NCBI GenBank assembly: GCA_001563325.1
Contig: LRSK01000204.1
Coordinates: 1-38,009, forward strand
Length of the DNA: 38,009 bases
Origin: Candidatus Thorarchaeota archaeon SMTZ1-83
GTDB taxonomy: Archaea; Asgardarchaeota; Thorarchaeia; Thorarchaeales; Thorarchaeaceae
Direction of reading: 5' to 3'
Both the position numbers and the translations under genes were made by a program. Positions 8,100 to 16,734 of this stretch are shown here, one piece after another (the stretch's first letter is position 1; the number at the start of each line of letters is the position of its first letter). The notes beneath the pieces are model-generated. The model saw nothing but the letters and a program-made list of their open reading frames with translations. It made no database searches and was not told where the DNA came from.

Positions 8100-11000
8100 C
8101 TACTCTTCTTCATCCCCCAATTCTTCCTCAGGTGGTAGAAGTTCCTCGAGTTGAGCCTTGGTGAGTTTCTTGAGTTCCTCCATTCCCATTAGGTCCTTCA
8201 TTTCCTCAGGTAGCAGTTCAATGATCTCATCCTTGGTTAGGCGAGCACTTGGTCTGACCTCAGCGTCTTCGGCTTCAATCTCTGGTTCCGTCAAATCTTC
8301 ATCTAACGGCTCAGCCTCATCAAACGATGGAGCTATCTCAGTGTCCTCATCAGCTATCTCTGATAGTACCTTGCTCTCTGCGCTTCTTGCTCGCATCGCA
8401 GTTGTTGCCCTTGATACCCCCCTTGCCATCTTTGAGGTGGCATACGGAATGACCAACAAGAACATAACCGGCAAGAGCACAAGAACACCAAGAGAGTAGC
8501 TCCTAAGGAAGTCCATTGTGAGAACTGTGGTTCCAGCCAGAACAACCAGGAACATGAAGAACTTCACTCGGATGGATGATCCCATCTTCTCAACTAGGTC
8601 TACGCATTCCTGTTCTACAACAATGGGCGGAGTCCCCAATACCGCCATCTCATTCAGCCTTGTGAGGCCGCTACGAATCTCCCTGTAGAGATTCACGACC
8701 ACTATGACAATTGAGGAAACATAAGCTGCAAATATCGTGAGTATTATGGTCGGGACATGGAGCTCACCCAATGCAATTGCCTCGTCAATCACATAGTACT
8801 TCAACCACTCGATGTGCTGACCCCAGTCGAATATCTGTGCGATGACAATGGGCACGAATACCAGATGCCAGAGACCGAGCACCATCCTCCTTCTGTTGAC
8901 CTGCTGAGTGTGCAGGATTGACGAAGATGCATCTCGATATAGCCAGACCCCATACAATACGAGGGAGATGCCCAAAAGCAGGACGCTCTCAAGCACTGCA
9001 AGAGCATAGTTGCCTCCTCCTGCTGATATGTATGAATGAAGGATGGTCAAACCTGCCAAACCTACGACAACACCGTAAACGTAGTCAAGTCGCCGAATAC
9101 CTTGTAGCAGCTGTTCTTGCGACCCTCGTGTGAATGATAGACCTGATGAGATTCTGAAGTAGACTACCATTGCTATGAAGCTGAACACAAACATGATCAA
9201 GAAGGCCATACCAAACGACTCAACAGTTAGAGCAATCTCAGGAACAGCCACGGCTACGTCGACAAGTGCAAGAGTACCTCCTTCGAATGGAGCAATCATG
9301 ACACCCTCAGCTTCAACGTAGACAGTCATTGGTCCATAGCCCTCACTTGCTACGACGTAGCTCACAATGTATTTCCCGTTCTGCTCTGTTTCTACAGCAT
9401 CTTGAGTACGTCCCTGAAATGTTATGGTAAGGTTGAGGTCTGACACGGGATTGCCATACTGGTCTGTGACTTCAATCGTTATGTTGAGCAAGTCTCCCTG
9501 TTGAGGTTTCTCAGGCAAGTAATTCACTTGGAACTCAAGTTCTGCCAGGACTTCTACATTTCCTCTCAGTGTCGCTTCTTCGGCCAGGTAGTCATGGCTG
9601 ACCGTCAGAGTATAGTTGTAGTTTCCAGCCCGCCAACCAGCAGTGGATACAACCCTTGTGTATGTCCCGTTATGTTCATCATATAGGACGAAGAATGAAT
9701 CACGGATGAGGACAGAAACTGAACCGTTCTCCATAACATTGTAAAGCATGTCCTGTAAGTCTACTCTGAACAGTATCGAGTCTGTTCCCTGTACGTATGT
9801 TGTGTCTTCTAACGGTGACAGAACCGTGGCATTTGTTTCACTCTTGACCTGTACGACAGTTGTCACCCATTTCGTGGGAATGCGCGGACCAGAGACTGTC
9901 ACATTCAGAGTATACGAGCCCGGCAGCAGCTGAGGGACAAGAGTCCAAGATTGTATGTATTTCGTAGCTGCTCCTGAAATGTTGTATTGGCCGCCCAGAT
10001 CCATATAGTAGTCAAATTCATTCACCGGATGGAAGCCCAGGTCGGTAACTGTGATCTGAAATGTCGCATTCTCAAAGTTCAGTACTGTCGACGGGATGGC
10101 CACGTCAATGATTGTATCTCCTGTCAGTGATATACTCCTAGCCAGCTGCTGAGTATCCATGAATGCTTGAGAAACAATGATTTGCGCGAGATATTGGCCA
10201 ATCGGTAAGTCAGTGGCATCAAACGTACCATTATAGATACCATCCGATACTTCAACTAGGTAATATATTCCGCCACCAACCCTGAGCTCGACAGTAGCCC
10301 CTGTGATATTGTTGAAGAGCTCGTCCTGTACAAGTACACTGAACTCAATGCTTTCATCCTGCGTGAACGTAGCACCTTCCGCTGGCGCCAGAATACTGGC
10401 AGCCACCACCCCTTGCACACCGATACTGAAGTTGTATGTAGTGTACAAAAGGTATGTTCCATTCAGTGTCATATTCAACCAGTAATTGCCCGCGATGAAG
10501 TCGGGAAGCACTGTCCACGAGAACTTGTGTGATGTAGATGAGCCGCTCCTGTTATAGACTCCTGCGAAGTCCAGAGTATAGTCAAAGTTAGGTAGAGGTA
10601 CGCCATATTGGTCTGTGATTGTGAAGTTGAAAGTGACGTTGTACTTGTTCTGCACGGGGCTGGGAGTGATCGATAGATCCACTTCAGCATAGCCCTCTAC
10701 AAACAGCATGACTGATGTTGATTCTGCAGTTAGGTAATCATGTGATATCCCGATAGTGACGTTGTATTGACCTAAGGGGAGCCCGGCTGTGGGAATATCC
10801 CTGCTGTAGACACCAGCGACACCTTCTGTCAACGTATATGTGCTTCCTCGAAGCGTAGCAGTCACTTGGGCTCCTGAGATGGTGTAACCTGCCAAGTCTT
10901 CGACAACTACAGTGAAGTTGATTTGATTGCCTTGCAGGTATGTTGACTGATCCAATGGCGAAGGCACGGTCGAAAAAGTGCTACCAATGACATCGACCCA

Positions 11001-14000
11001 GACTGCAAACTCGCTTCGGATGAGGAATGGCCCATCTATTGTGATATTGAGTGGATACATTCCTGGATAGACATCAGGGCGGAAATCCCAAGACACCTCA
11101 TAGAAGTATGATGTTTCAGACTTCGTGAATGTTCCGGCGAAGACAAAGCTGTAGTTGTATTCATACAGCGGGTTCCCGTAGATGTCGACAACGGTGAAAT
11201 CGAAAGTAGAGTTCTGATGGTTGAATACCAGATTAGGTACGAATACATCCACTACGGCCTGTCCGTTGACAACCAAGTAGTGATAGATGTCGTCTTGGAA
11301 TAGATAATCGTGCTCGACAAGTATCAGGATGGTGTGATTGTAAGGCGTGTGCCAATCCGTGTCCAAGTCCGCCCAGTATGTGCCGTCACCGTTTGGCATG
11401 AATAGGACGTTCGTAGGACTGAGCAGAGTCACTGTTGCATCAATGACAGGAGTCCCGGACCAATCATTCACGGTGACAGTGAGTGTAGTCCACTCCCCTT
11501 GGTTGATCACCCATCCCATAGTGGACTCAACAAGGGTGTTGGGCAGTGAGTACACAAACAAATCATGAACATCAGCTCTGGGTTCTCCAAAGTCCGCCCC
11601 AACGTACACAATGAAGCTGTGTTGACCGATGCTGAGTGAAGCATTCAGTTGGACCCTGAATTCTGCTCCTTCTATGTGCGTGGCCGTATAGTTGACACCA
11701 CCGAGCTCCACTTCTGCCCACGCTCCTACTGGTCTGACTCCATACGAATCATAGACAAAGACAGAAACTGTGAAGTTCTCCCCACCCACAACTGAGGATT
11801 CGTAGCCAATTGCTGGTGCCAGAGTTCCTGTAACTACCATATAGTACTGACCAAACTGAGTACCTTCGACATAGGGGTGCTGAATGATTACTTCAGCCGT
11901 GTAGTTACCAACTGGCATTGCGGCGACACTGTCTAGTAGGTACCTCCCAGGCTCTACTTCCACCAGGGCGAATTCTGTAACACCGAAATCCACCCACACA
12001 TTTGCACTGTCAATCGGGTTTCCATAGACATCAGTGATGTTGAGCCAAGTCGTGAAGAACTGGTCCTGTAGTGTCTGAGACGGTGAGTTTCGGTAGACTG
12101 TCAGCGAGTTAGCCAACACCGAAACCGATTTTGAATGACTGGCTCCACCTGTTGCATATCCGTGGCCAGCTGTTGCAAAGACAGAGTAGCTACCGGGTGG
12201 AAGAGTGATGTTCGAAACTGAGGTGTAGTAGACTCCCCCAACATATGACACAGGATAATCCGTGCCATCAAGGGTGACGTTGACGTCCGCGTCTGTGACT
12301 TTCGCACCTAGACTGTCTGTCACAGTGATGTTGATGTCAAGGTTACCACCTTGCATAACTGAGGACTCGGTGAATAGTGTGATGCTGAGTGGCGATTCAA
12401 CCCTTATGGCATTCTCAAACTCATGCGATACACCCTCATAGTATCCGTGGTCTACGGACAGTGATAGATTCACAAGTCCCATGGGCCAGTTAGGCGCGAC
12501 CGTAGTTGTGTGCAATTCGGCAATGTCATCATATACCATTCCCATCGTCTGCTCAGATGTTCCGCCGCCGAAACGATATGAAGCAACGAGCGATACCGAC
12601 GCATCGCTTACTGGGTCACCATACACATTCAGGACGGTGGCATTCGCCCAAAGGCTGCTGCCCTGTAGTGTCACGTTCGACTCCAGTTCGAAGGTCACAT
12701 CCAGCTTGTACAAAAGGTCAATGTTTCTTATCGTAGCTAGTGTGTCTGGGGCTCGGAATATCGGAAAAGCAACGATATCCTCTCCGGGACCGACATCTAC
12801 ATTCCCTACAGGGACCATGTTGAACGCAATGCCCACTGTGGCACTATAGTCAACTGCTCCATCGAAACCGACCGCTGTGAGCTGGTCATCTGAGGTTGAA
12901 ATGACAAACTCACTCTCGCCATCTCCCTCAAAGTCCAGCACAACACCGCTTCTTGGGACTGCCTCGCTCACGAAGACCGTCCAAGATTGAGAGATCGAGG
13001 AGGACAACTCATAAAGGGTCGCGTTTCCGCTGTCGTCAAGGCAGGCGATTTCATCTGTTCCGTCTGAATCCACGTCATAGGGGAGAGTGACTTTGATGTG
13101 GTAGCCTGTAAGAGTATAGCTTGGCCAGTCACCAATGTTTGCAGTTGAGCCATCAACAAGACAAAGGTAGTTGGTAGGTGTATCAATCAGCCAGCTTCGA
13201 TACGTCACCAATAGTTGTTCGCTTGAGTGGCTTGAGTTCCGAAACGTCTGAATGCCTGACGGCTCATCGAAATCCGTTGACCCCGGGGACGTATAGTTGA
13301 GTGTCTTGATGCTGGTTTGATTATAAAGCTGGAAGAGCTCAATCTGACTATTGTCTTTCAGTATGGCGAGTTGCGGATTCGTACCATACATGTCAACTGC
13401 GACATAGTCAACAATCTCATACCATTCCTTCACAACAGAGTTGGACCAATTGCCAAAGTCGCCGTCTGTTCTTACGAGGAAGAAGCCTGTGCTGTTCGCG
13501 CCGACGTAGCTGAGTTCGTCTATACCATCACCATCGTCATCGACAATAACCGCATAGTGTGCCTTCTTCGCTGGATATAGGTCATAGGTTGCATTCTTCC
13601 ATGATTGGAGCGTGTCACCGTTGAATGCCCAAATCCTAAGGTGCGTATAGTTTGTACCGATTAATATTGGATCCAATACAGCATCACCATCGAACATACC
13701 TGTGTAGACTTCGAACTCCTGTTCCGTAGTGACGTTCTCAAGAACGAATTCGCCTAGCTTTGTGAAATCAGGGCTGAAAGCCAATAGTGTCGCTGTTCGC
13801 GCGTTCCAATCAGTAACAACGTTGTAAATGCGTTTCTCACCAAGGGAGTCGTTGCCTAGCGCAAGTATATGGCGCTCAGCTTCGTCAAATGTGACATTAT
13901 ATTGCACACCGGACGCAAAGTGTCCTTCGACATTCAGAGTGTGTGGATTGGTGTAGTTCCCGTACGAGTAGGTGTTTAGATATGGGTCCATGATCTCAAT

Positions 14001-15584
14001 ATAGTAGTGATAGTCACCTGGCTGAAGATTAGTTTCAAGGAAGATATACTTCCCATTGGGCGCTTCTGTCATGTCATTCTCCTGATATCCTGGGACCGCA
14101 ATGAGGTCTGCTGGGCGGATGTAGACCTTGGCTTCCCCGACGTACATCTCATCGGTCGCAGTGAGTTCCACTTTCAGGTACGGGTCATATATTGTCGGAT
14201 GTATAGGATAGAGTGGATCAAGTATTACATCCGGAGGTTGAGTATCACTGATGAGGACACTAATCTGCCCATACAGCAGTACCGCGTCGTTTCGATTATC
14301 TCCGTTCATATCGTATGAGAGAATCTGCTCGAAGGATCCCGGGAGTCTTGGATCCTCATAGCCAGTTTCTCTGTTGCTGCCTCTGAACAGTGCAAACTGC
14401 CCTCTTGGGCCTTCTATTGAAACGTCACTATGAGAGTCAGCGTCAAAGAATCCCGTGGCAAAAGCTCGCGCAGACATAGCCATGCATTCCTCTTCCGAGA
14501 ATCCAATGAGCCTACCATCAACTCCGTCAAAGAACCACATGGTGAACCACTGACTTGGAACAACAACAAGATCCTCTTGGGAGTCCATGTTGAACATTCC
14601 AGTCTTGATATACGACTCTCCAAAGTATCTGGGATCCTTATACTCAAACCTGGGAGCCAGAGTGGAATCGAAGCCAATCAGCACAGTTTCTCCTGTCTGA
14701 TAGTAGTACATAGTCACTGCAACACTGTCAAAGTCACCTTCGGTTTCGAAACTTGTGATATCAGATCCGTGCTGCTGCTGCAAGGACTCAACCTTGTCGA
14801 TGGTAGTTCCATTTCCATATGCAGTCTCAACAACTGTTTTCTCCATGCCTGACCCCGGCCTGTCACGGTACATGACGGCAATCTCATCGCCTGCAATCGA
14901 TGAGAAGTTACCTACACAGGCTTTTACAATCTCTCCGTCCATGAATGGAGTCTCAGGGTATACGCCTATGATGGCATCAGTGCTAAGGTCCTTTGTGATT
15001 AGACGAATGGAATCATACGCTCCTACGTCTGTCACTGCATCACCATTGAAATCACCGATAATGATTCCTAGAGGGTCTCCGAGGAGCATCTCATACTCGG
15101 TGGCAGAGCTTGTATCGAAATCAACGACTACTAGATTCATGGACCCGCTGAGCACCATGACCAAGAACTCAGTGAAACCATCTGCATCTATGTCAGCGCC
15201 GATTAGAGTTTGATGGAAGACGCTTCCCATGCCAATGTCAACCGAAGCATCTACTAGATTGATTGGATCTCTGAACCGGAGTGTCCCATTGAAAACCCAT
15301 GCAACTCCTCGCCCGTGAGTTGTATTGCCGGCTGCAACTGAATGAACATAGTATGGTAGATTAACCCTAATCAGGTTCGAAGAAGGCTCGAAATGCTCAT
15401 CTATCACGTTGTTCCGCGAGGTTGATGTCTGCTGCCCGACATTCGTGCAGCAAATCGGGAGGACCAAAATGATGACCAATAGAAGCGGCAATCCTATCCT
15501 TAGTAGTTCTCTTTGACCCTTGTTGCAGGCACGTGCAGTGGGTCTGCGACCGTTAGGAGTTTCAACCACGAGCATCTTCATCAC
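8100..15584 (-). CDS. Giant surface protein: FG-GAP region, Ig-like array, seven membrane helices, acidic cytoplasmic tail
   Basis: A 2494-residue protein of unknown function. Residues 1-50 hold a basic start and one hydrophobic export segment (IGLPLLLVIILVLP). Residues about 60-950 carry FG-GAP/VCBS-type calcium-loop motifs (DIDADGFTE, DMNGDNRND, DDDGDGIDE, DVDSDGTDE, DFEGDGESE), suggesting beta-propellers. Residues about 980-2120 are tandem Ig-like/invasin-like beta domains with many N-x-S/T sequons; the last part alternates two domain types. Seven hydrophobic helices follow, ending near residue 2385; inter-helix loops alternate basic and non-basic, consistent with an extracellular stalk and a cytoplasmic C-terminus. 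The last 105 residues are strongly acidic and repeat LTKxxxxELLPxE twice (2449 and 2474). Start: GTG at 15584, with GAGGG 8 bases upstream. A sensing or adhesion role is inference; no enzyme motif was seen. Confidence 0.88.
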   Translation of the reverse strand: MMKMLVVETPNGRRPTARACNKGQRELLRIGLPLLLVIILVLPICCTNVGQQTSTSRNNVIDEHFEPSSNLIRVNLPYYVHSVAAGNTTHGRGVAWVFNGTLRFRDPINLVDASVDIGMGSVFHQTLIGADIDADGFTEFLVMVLSGSMNLVVVDFDTSSATEYEMLLGDPLGIIIGDFNGDAVTDVGAYDSIRLITKDLSTDAIIGVYPETPFMDGEIVKACVGNFSSIAGDEIAVMYRDRPGSGMEKTVVETAYGNGTTIDKVESLQQQHGSDITSFETEGDFDSVAVTMYYYQTGETVLIGFDSTLAPRFEYKDPRYFGESYIKTGMFNMDSQEDLVVVPSQWFTMWFFDGVDGRLIGFSEEECMAMSARAFATGFFDADSHSDVSIEGPRGQFALFRGSNRETGYEDPRLPGSFEQILSYDMNGDNRNDAVLLYGQISVLISDTQPPDVILDPLYPIHPTIYDPYLKVELTATDEMYVGEAKVYIRPADLIAVPGYQENDMTEAPNGKYIFLETNLQPGDYHYYIEIMDPYLNTYSYGNYTNPHTLNVEGHFASGVQYNVTFDEAERHILALGNDSLGEKRIYNVVTDWNARTATLLAFSPDFTKLGEFVLENVTTEQEFEVYTGMFDGDAVLDPILIGTNYTHLRIWAFNGDTLQSWKNATYDLYPAKKAHYAVIVDDDGDGIDELSYVGANSTGFFLVRTDGDFGNWSNSVVKEWYEIVDYVAVDMYGTNPQLAILKDNSQIELFQLYNQTSIKTLNYTSPGSTDFDEPSGIQTFRNSSHSSEQLLVTYRSWLIDTPTNYLCLVDGSTANIGDWPSYTLTGYHIKVTLPYDVDSDGTDEIACLDDSGNATLYELSSSISQSWTVFVSEAVPRSGVVLDFEGDGESEFVISTSDDQLTAVGFDGAVDYSATVGIAFNMVPVGNVDVGPGEDIVAFPIFRAPDTLATIRNIDLLYKLDVTFELESNVTLQGSSLWANATVLNVYGDPVSDASVSLVASYRFGGGTSEQTMGMVYDDIAELHTTTVAPNWPMGLVNLSLSVDHGYYEGVSHEFENAIRVESPLSITLFTESSVMQGGNLDINITVTDSLGAKVTDADVNVTLDGTDYPVSYVGGVYYTSVSNITLPPGSYSVFATAGHGYATGGASHSKSVSVLANSLTVYRNSPSQTLQDQFFTTWLNITDVYGNPIDSANVWVDFGVTEFALVEVEPGRYLLDSVAAMPVGNYTAEVIIQHPYVEGTQFGQYYMVVTGTLAPAIGYESSVVGGENFTVSVFVYDSYGVRPVGAWAEVELGGVNYTATHIEGAEFRVQLNASLSIGQHSFIVYVGADFGEPRADVHDLFVYSLPNTLVESTMGWVINQGEWTTLTVTVNDWSGTPVIDATVTLLSPTNVLFMPNGDGTYWADLDTDWHTPYNHTILILVEHDYLFQDDIYHYLVVNGQAVVDVFVPNLVFNHQNSTFDFTVVDIYGNPLYEYNYSFVFAGTFTKSETSYFYEVSWDFRPDVYPGMYPLNITIDGPFLIRSEFAVWVDVIGSTFSTVPSPLDQSTYLQGNQINFTVVVEDLAGYTISGAQVTATLRGSTYTLTEGVAGVYSRDIPTAGLPLGQYNVTIGISHDYLTAESTSVMLFVEGYAEVDLSITPSPVQNKYNVTFNFTITDQYGVPLPNFDYTLDFAGVYNRSGSSTSHKFSWTVLPDFIAGNYWLNMTLNGTYLLYTTYNFSIGVQGVVAASILAPAEGATFTQDESIEFSVLVQDELFNNITGATVELRVGGGIYYLVEVSDGIYNGTFDATDLPIGQYLAQIIVSQAFMDTQQLARSISLTGDTIIDVAIPSTVLNFENATFQITVTDLGFHPVNEFDYYMDLGGQYNISGAATKYIQSWTLVPQLLPGSYTLNVTVSGPRIPTKWVTTVVQVKSETNATVLSPLEDTTYVQGTDSILFRVDLQDMLYNVMENGSVSVLIRDSFFVLYDEHNGTYTRVVSTAGWRAGNYNYTLTVSHDYLAEEATLRGNVEVLAELEFQVNYLPEKPQQGDLLNITIEVTDQYGNPVSDLNLTITFQGRTQDAVETEQNGKYIVSYVVASEGYGPMTVYVEAEGVMIAPFEGGTLALVDVAVAVPEIALTVESFGMAFLIMFVFSFIAMVVYFRISSGLSFTRGSQEQLLQGIRRLDYVYGVVVGLAGLTILHSYISAGGGNYALAVLESVLLLGISLVLYGVWLYRDASSSILHTQQVNRRRMVLGLWHLVFVPIVIAQIFDWGQHIEWLKYYVIDEAIALGELHVPTIILTIFAAYVSSIVIVVVNLYREIRSGLTRLNEMAVLGTPPIVVEQECVDLVEKMGSSIRVKFFMFLVVLAGTTVLTMDFLRSYSLGVLVLLPVMFLLVIPYATSKMARGVSRATTAMRARSAESKVLSEIADEDTEIAPSFDEAEPLDEDLTEPEIEAEDAEVRPSARLTKDEIIELLPEEMKDLMGMEELKKLTKAQLEELLPPEEELGDEEE

Positions 15585-15794
15585 ATCGAGTTCCCTCGCG
15601 ACATCTCAGGACCGTCTTTGCCAAACACTGACCGAGATGTGGAGCCTCAGGTGTTTCTAGATGAGTGTGAGTTAATTTTAGATTTTGTAGCATATAATAT
15701 GACGAAAAACCAAGAACTCATAATCCTTTTTCGAAAGGCCAGTGAACGTTGAGCTAACGCATGATTAATCTACGTAGAATAAACCACCATCTGT
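15585..15794. other. Divergent intergenic region
   Basis: About 210 bases between the giant gene (minus) and the small zinc-ribbon gene (plus). An AT-rich stretch at 15676-15700 (including atataatat) could hold the TATA box of either gene, which would leave a leader of about 80 bases on the giant gene. No other gene or repeat was seen. Confidence 0.35.
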
Positions 15795-15935
15795 ATGTCT
15801 TGTGATACTTGTGGTACAATCGAGCGATATGGTAGGAGAATCTATGCAGGTCGCAGGCTTTGCCTTGATTGCTGGAAGGACAAGAAGGATACTAAGAAGG
15901 CGGAAGAACCCAAGGAATCTTCAAAACAAGAATAG
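15795..15935 (+). CDS. 46-residue zinc-ribbon protein
   Basis: A small ORF found by direct translation. It encodes 46 residues with C3-x2-C6 and C23-x2-C26 knuckles separated by 16 residues (MSCDTCGTIERYGRR and GRRLCLDCWKD), followed by a lysine/glutamate-rich tail. The spacing and the turn residues (CxxCG, CxxCW) are those of a single zinc ribbon, which makes a chance ORF unlikely. Proteins of this type may bind nucleic acid or act as small adaptors; no partner can be read from the context. It lies between the giant surface gene and the converging PH-like gene. No clear ribosome site precedes the ATG, so translation may be leaderless or weak. Confidence 0.6.
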   Translation: MSCDTCGTIERYGRRIYAGRRLCLDCWKDKKDTKKAEEPKESSKQE

Positions 15936-16002
15936 TGATACCATAGAACCCAGCTTGTTCTTTGCCAGCAGTATTGTGGCAGATTAGGTACCTTACAGCC
16001 TC

Positions 16003-16446
16003 CTAGGTAACAATGAGTCTGTCAGGGAGGAAAGAACGCACCAGACTGACATGTCGGGAAAACACCTCTTCTCCCTCTCTCAGAGGATACTTGTACGGCC
16101 TCTCTCTCTTGGTTGTCGAGATCGTGATTCTGCCGGCCCAGATTCGACCAGGTTCCTTCATCTCAACTTTCTCTATCTCTGAGTATGGTGTTGCCACATT
16201 CTTGGTGTCTGCCGCTAGTATGTTGTCAGGATGCATTGTCATGTAAGAGAGCCTCCTTTGCTCACCCTCTCTGCGCACCTTGATATCGATTCGGCGGGAG
16301 ATGAATTCCATCAGACGCCCACCATCTGTTTCGCAACGTTTCTGTTCAGTTCTAGCAACGACTATTCTGTCAGAAGTGAGAAGCAAGCAGCCAAACCAAC
16401 CAGTGTCAAAACTCACGTCAATAATCCATCTGGTCACCTCATTCAT
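16003..16446 (-). CDS. Small protein, possible PH/GRAM-like domain; otherwise hypothetical
   Basis: A soluble protein of 147 residues. The pattern GCLLLTSDRIVVAR near residues 19-32, then a middle region with TPYSEIEKVEM (near 86-96), GRITISTT and a closing amphipathic helix (EVFSRHVSLVRSFL), resembles the bacterial/archaeal PH-like (bPH, GRAM-type) fold: a beta strand 'lTsdRlivar', an 'i.y.dI..ve' strand and a C-terminal helix. This is pattern recognition, not a search. There are no membrane helices and no catalytic motif. The start is an ATG with GGAGGTGA 6 bases upstream, the strongest ribosome site in the window, so the gene is real and probably well translated. It stands alone, convergent with the zinc-ribbon gene. 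Confidence 0.65.
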   Translation of the reverse strand: MNEVTRWIIDVSFDTGWFGCLLLTSDRIVVARTEQKRCETDGGRLMEFISRRIDIKVRREGEQRRLSYMTMHPDNILAADTKNVATPYSEIEKVEMKEPGRIWAGRITISTTKRERPYKYPLREGEEVFSRHVSLVRSFLPDRLIVT

Positions 16447-16668
16447 TGTGACTCACCTCCATCTGAATTTGATAGTTGGGTCTGTAGGTTTCAGGTCACA
16501 ATAAGGAAAATATGATTTTGAGTTTTTAGCTTTTGACGAACTACAGTTGATTCAGGGCACCACTCTCTGCCGCCATCATGACCAAAAGAAACATCAATGA
16601 TGAGATTCGCTGCAAAGTGAATCCGGACACTTTGAACAATATGAGATGCAGCGGCCTCCGTTAGTCAA

Positions 16669-16678
16669 AGATAAAAGG
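16669..16678 (+). promoter_or_regulatory. Possible promoter of the CoA-transferase operon
   Basis: The stretch aagataaaag lies about 60 bases before the TTG start at 16735, which would put transcription start near 16700. The rest of the 288-base gap (16447-16734) holds no convincing gene. The AT box is weak. Confidence 0.3.
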
Positions 16679-16734
16679 AACTGGTCGTTTGGCCGCTTCA
16701 TGACACCACCTGCTAGTAACAAAGGGTGAATCAC

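Noticed and set aside
8103..9230. Idea that the seven-helix module is a rhodopsin or GPCR
   Set aside because: The seventh helix has no retinal-binding lysine, and no GPCR signature (DRY, NPxxY) is present; only the topology is similar.
12481..12849. 122-codon plus-strand ORF within the giant gene
   Set aside because: Antisense to a long, coherent domain array; low-complexity composition and no family features.
15513..15752. 79-codon plus-strand ORF across the start of the giant gene
   Set aside because: It is antisense to the signal segment and then runs through the AT-rich promoter region; no motif.
16578..16664. 28-codon plus-strand ORF with two cysteines before the CoA-transferase
   Set aside because: Cysteines are not in zinc-ribbon spacing, no ribosome site, and it ends within the likely promoter region.
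16646..16729. 27-codon ORF ending at the CoA-transferase ribosome site
   Set aside because: It would lie on top of the likely TATA box and ribosome site of the transferase gene.
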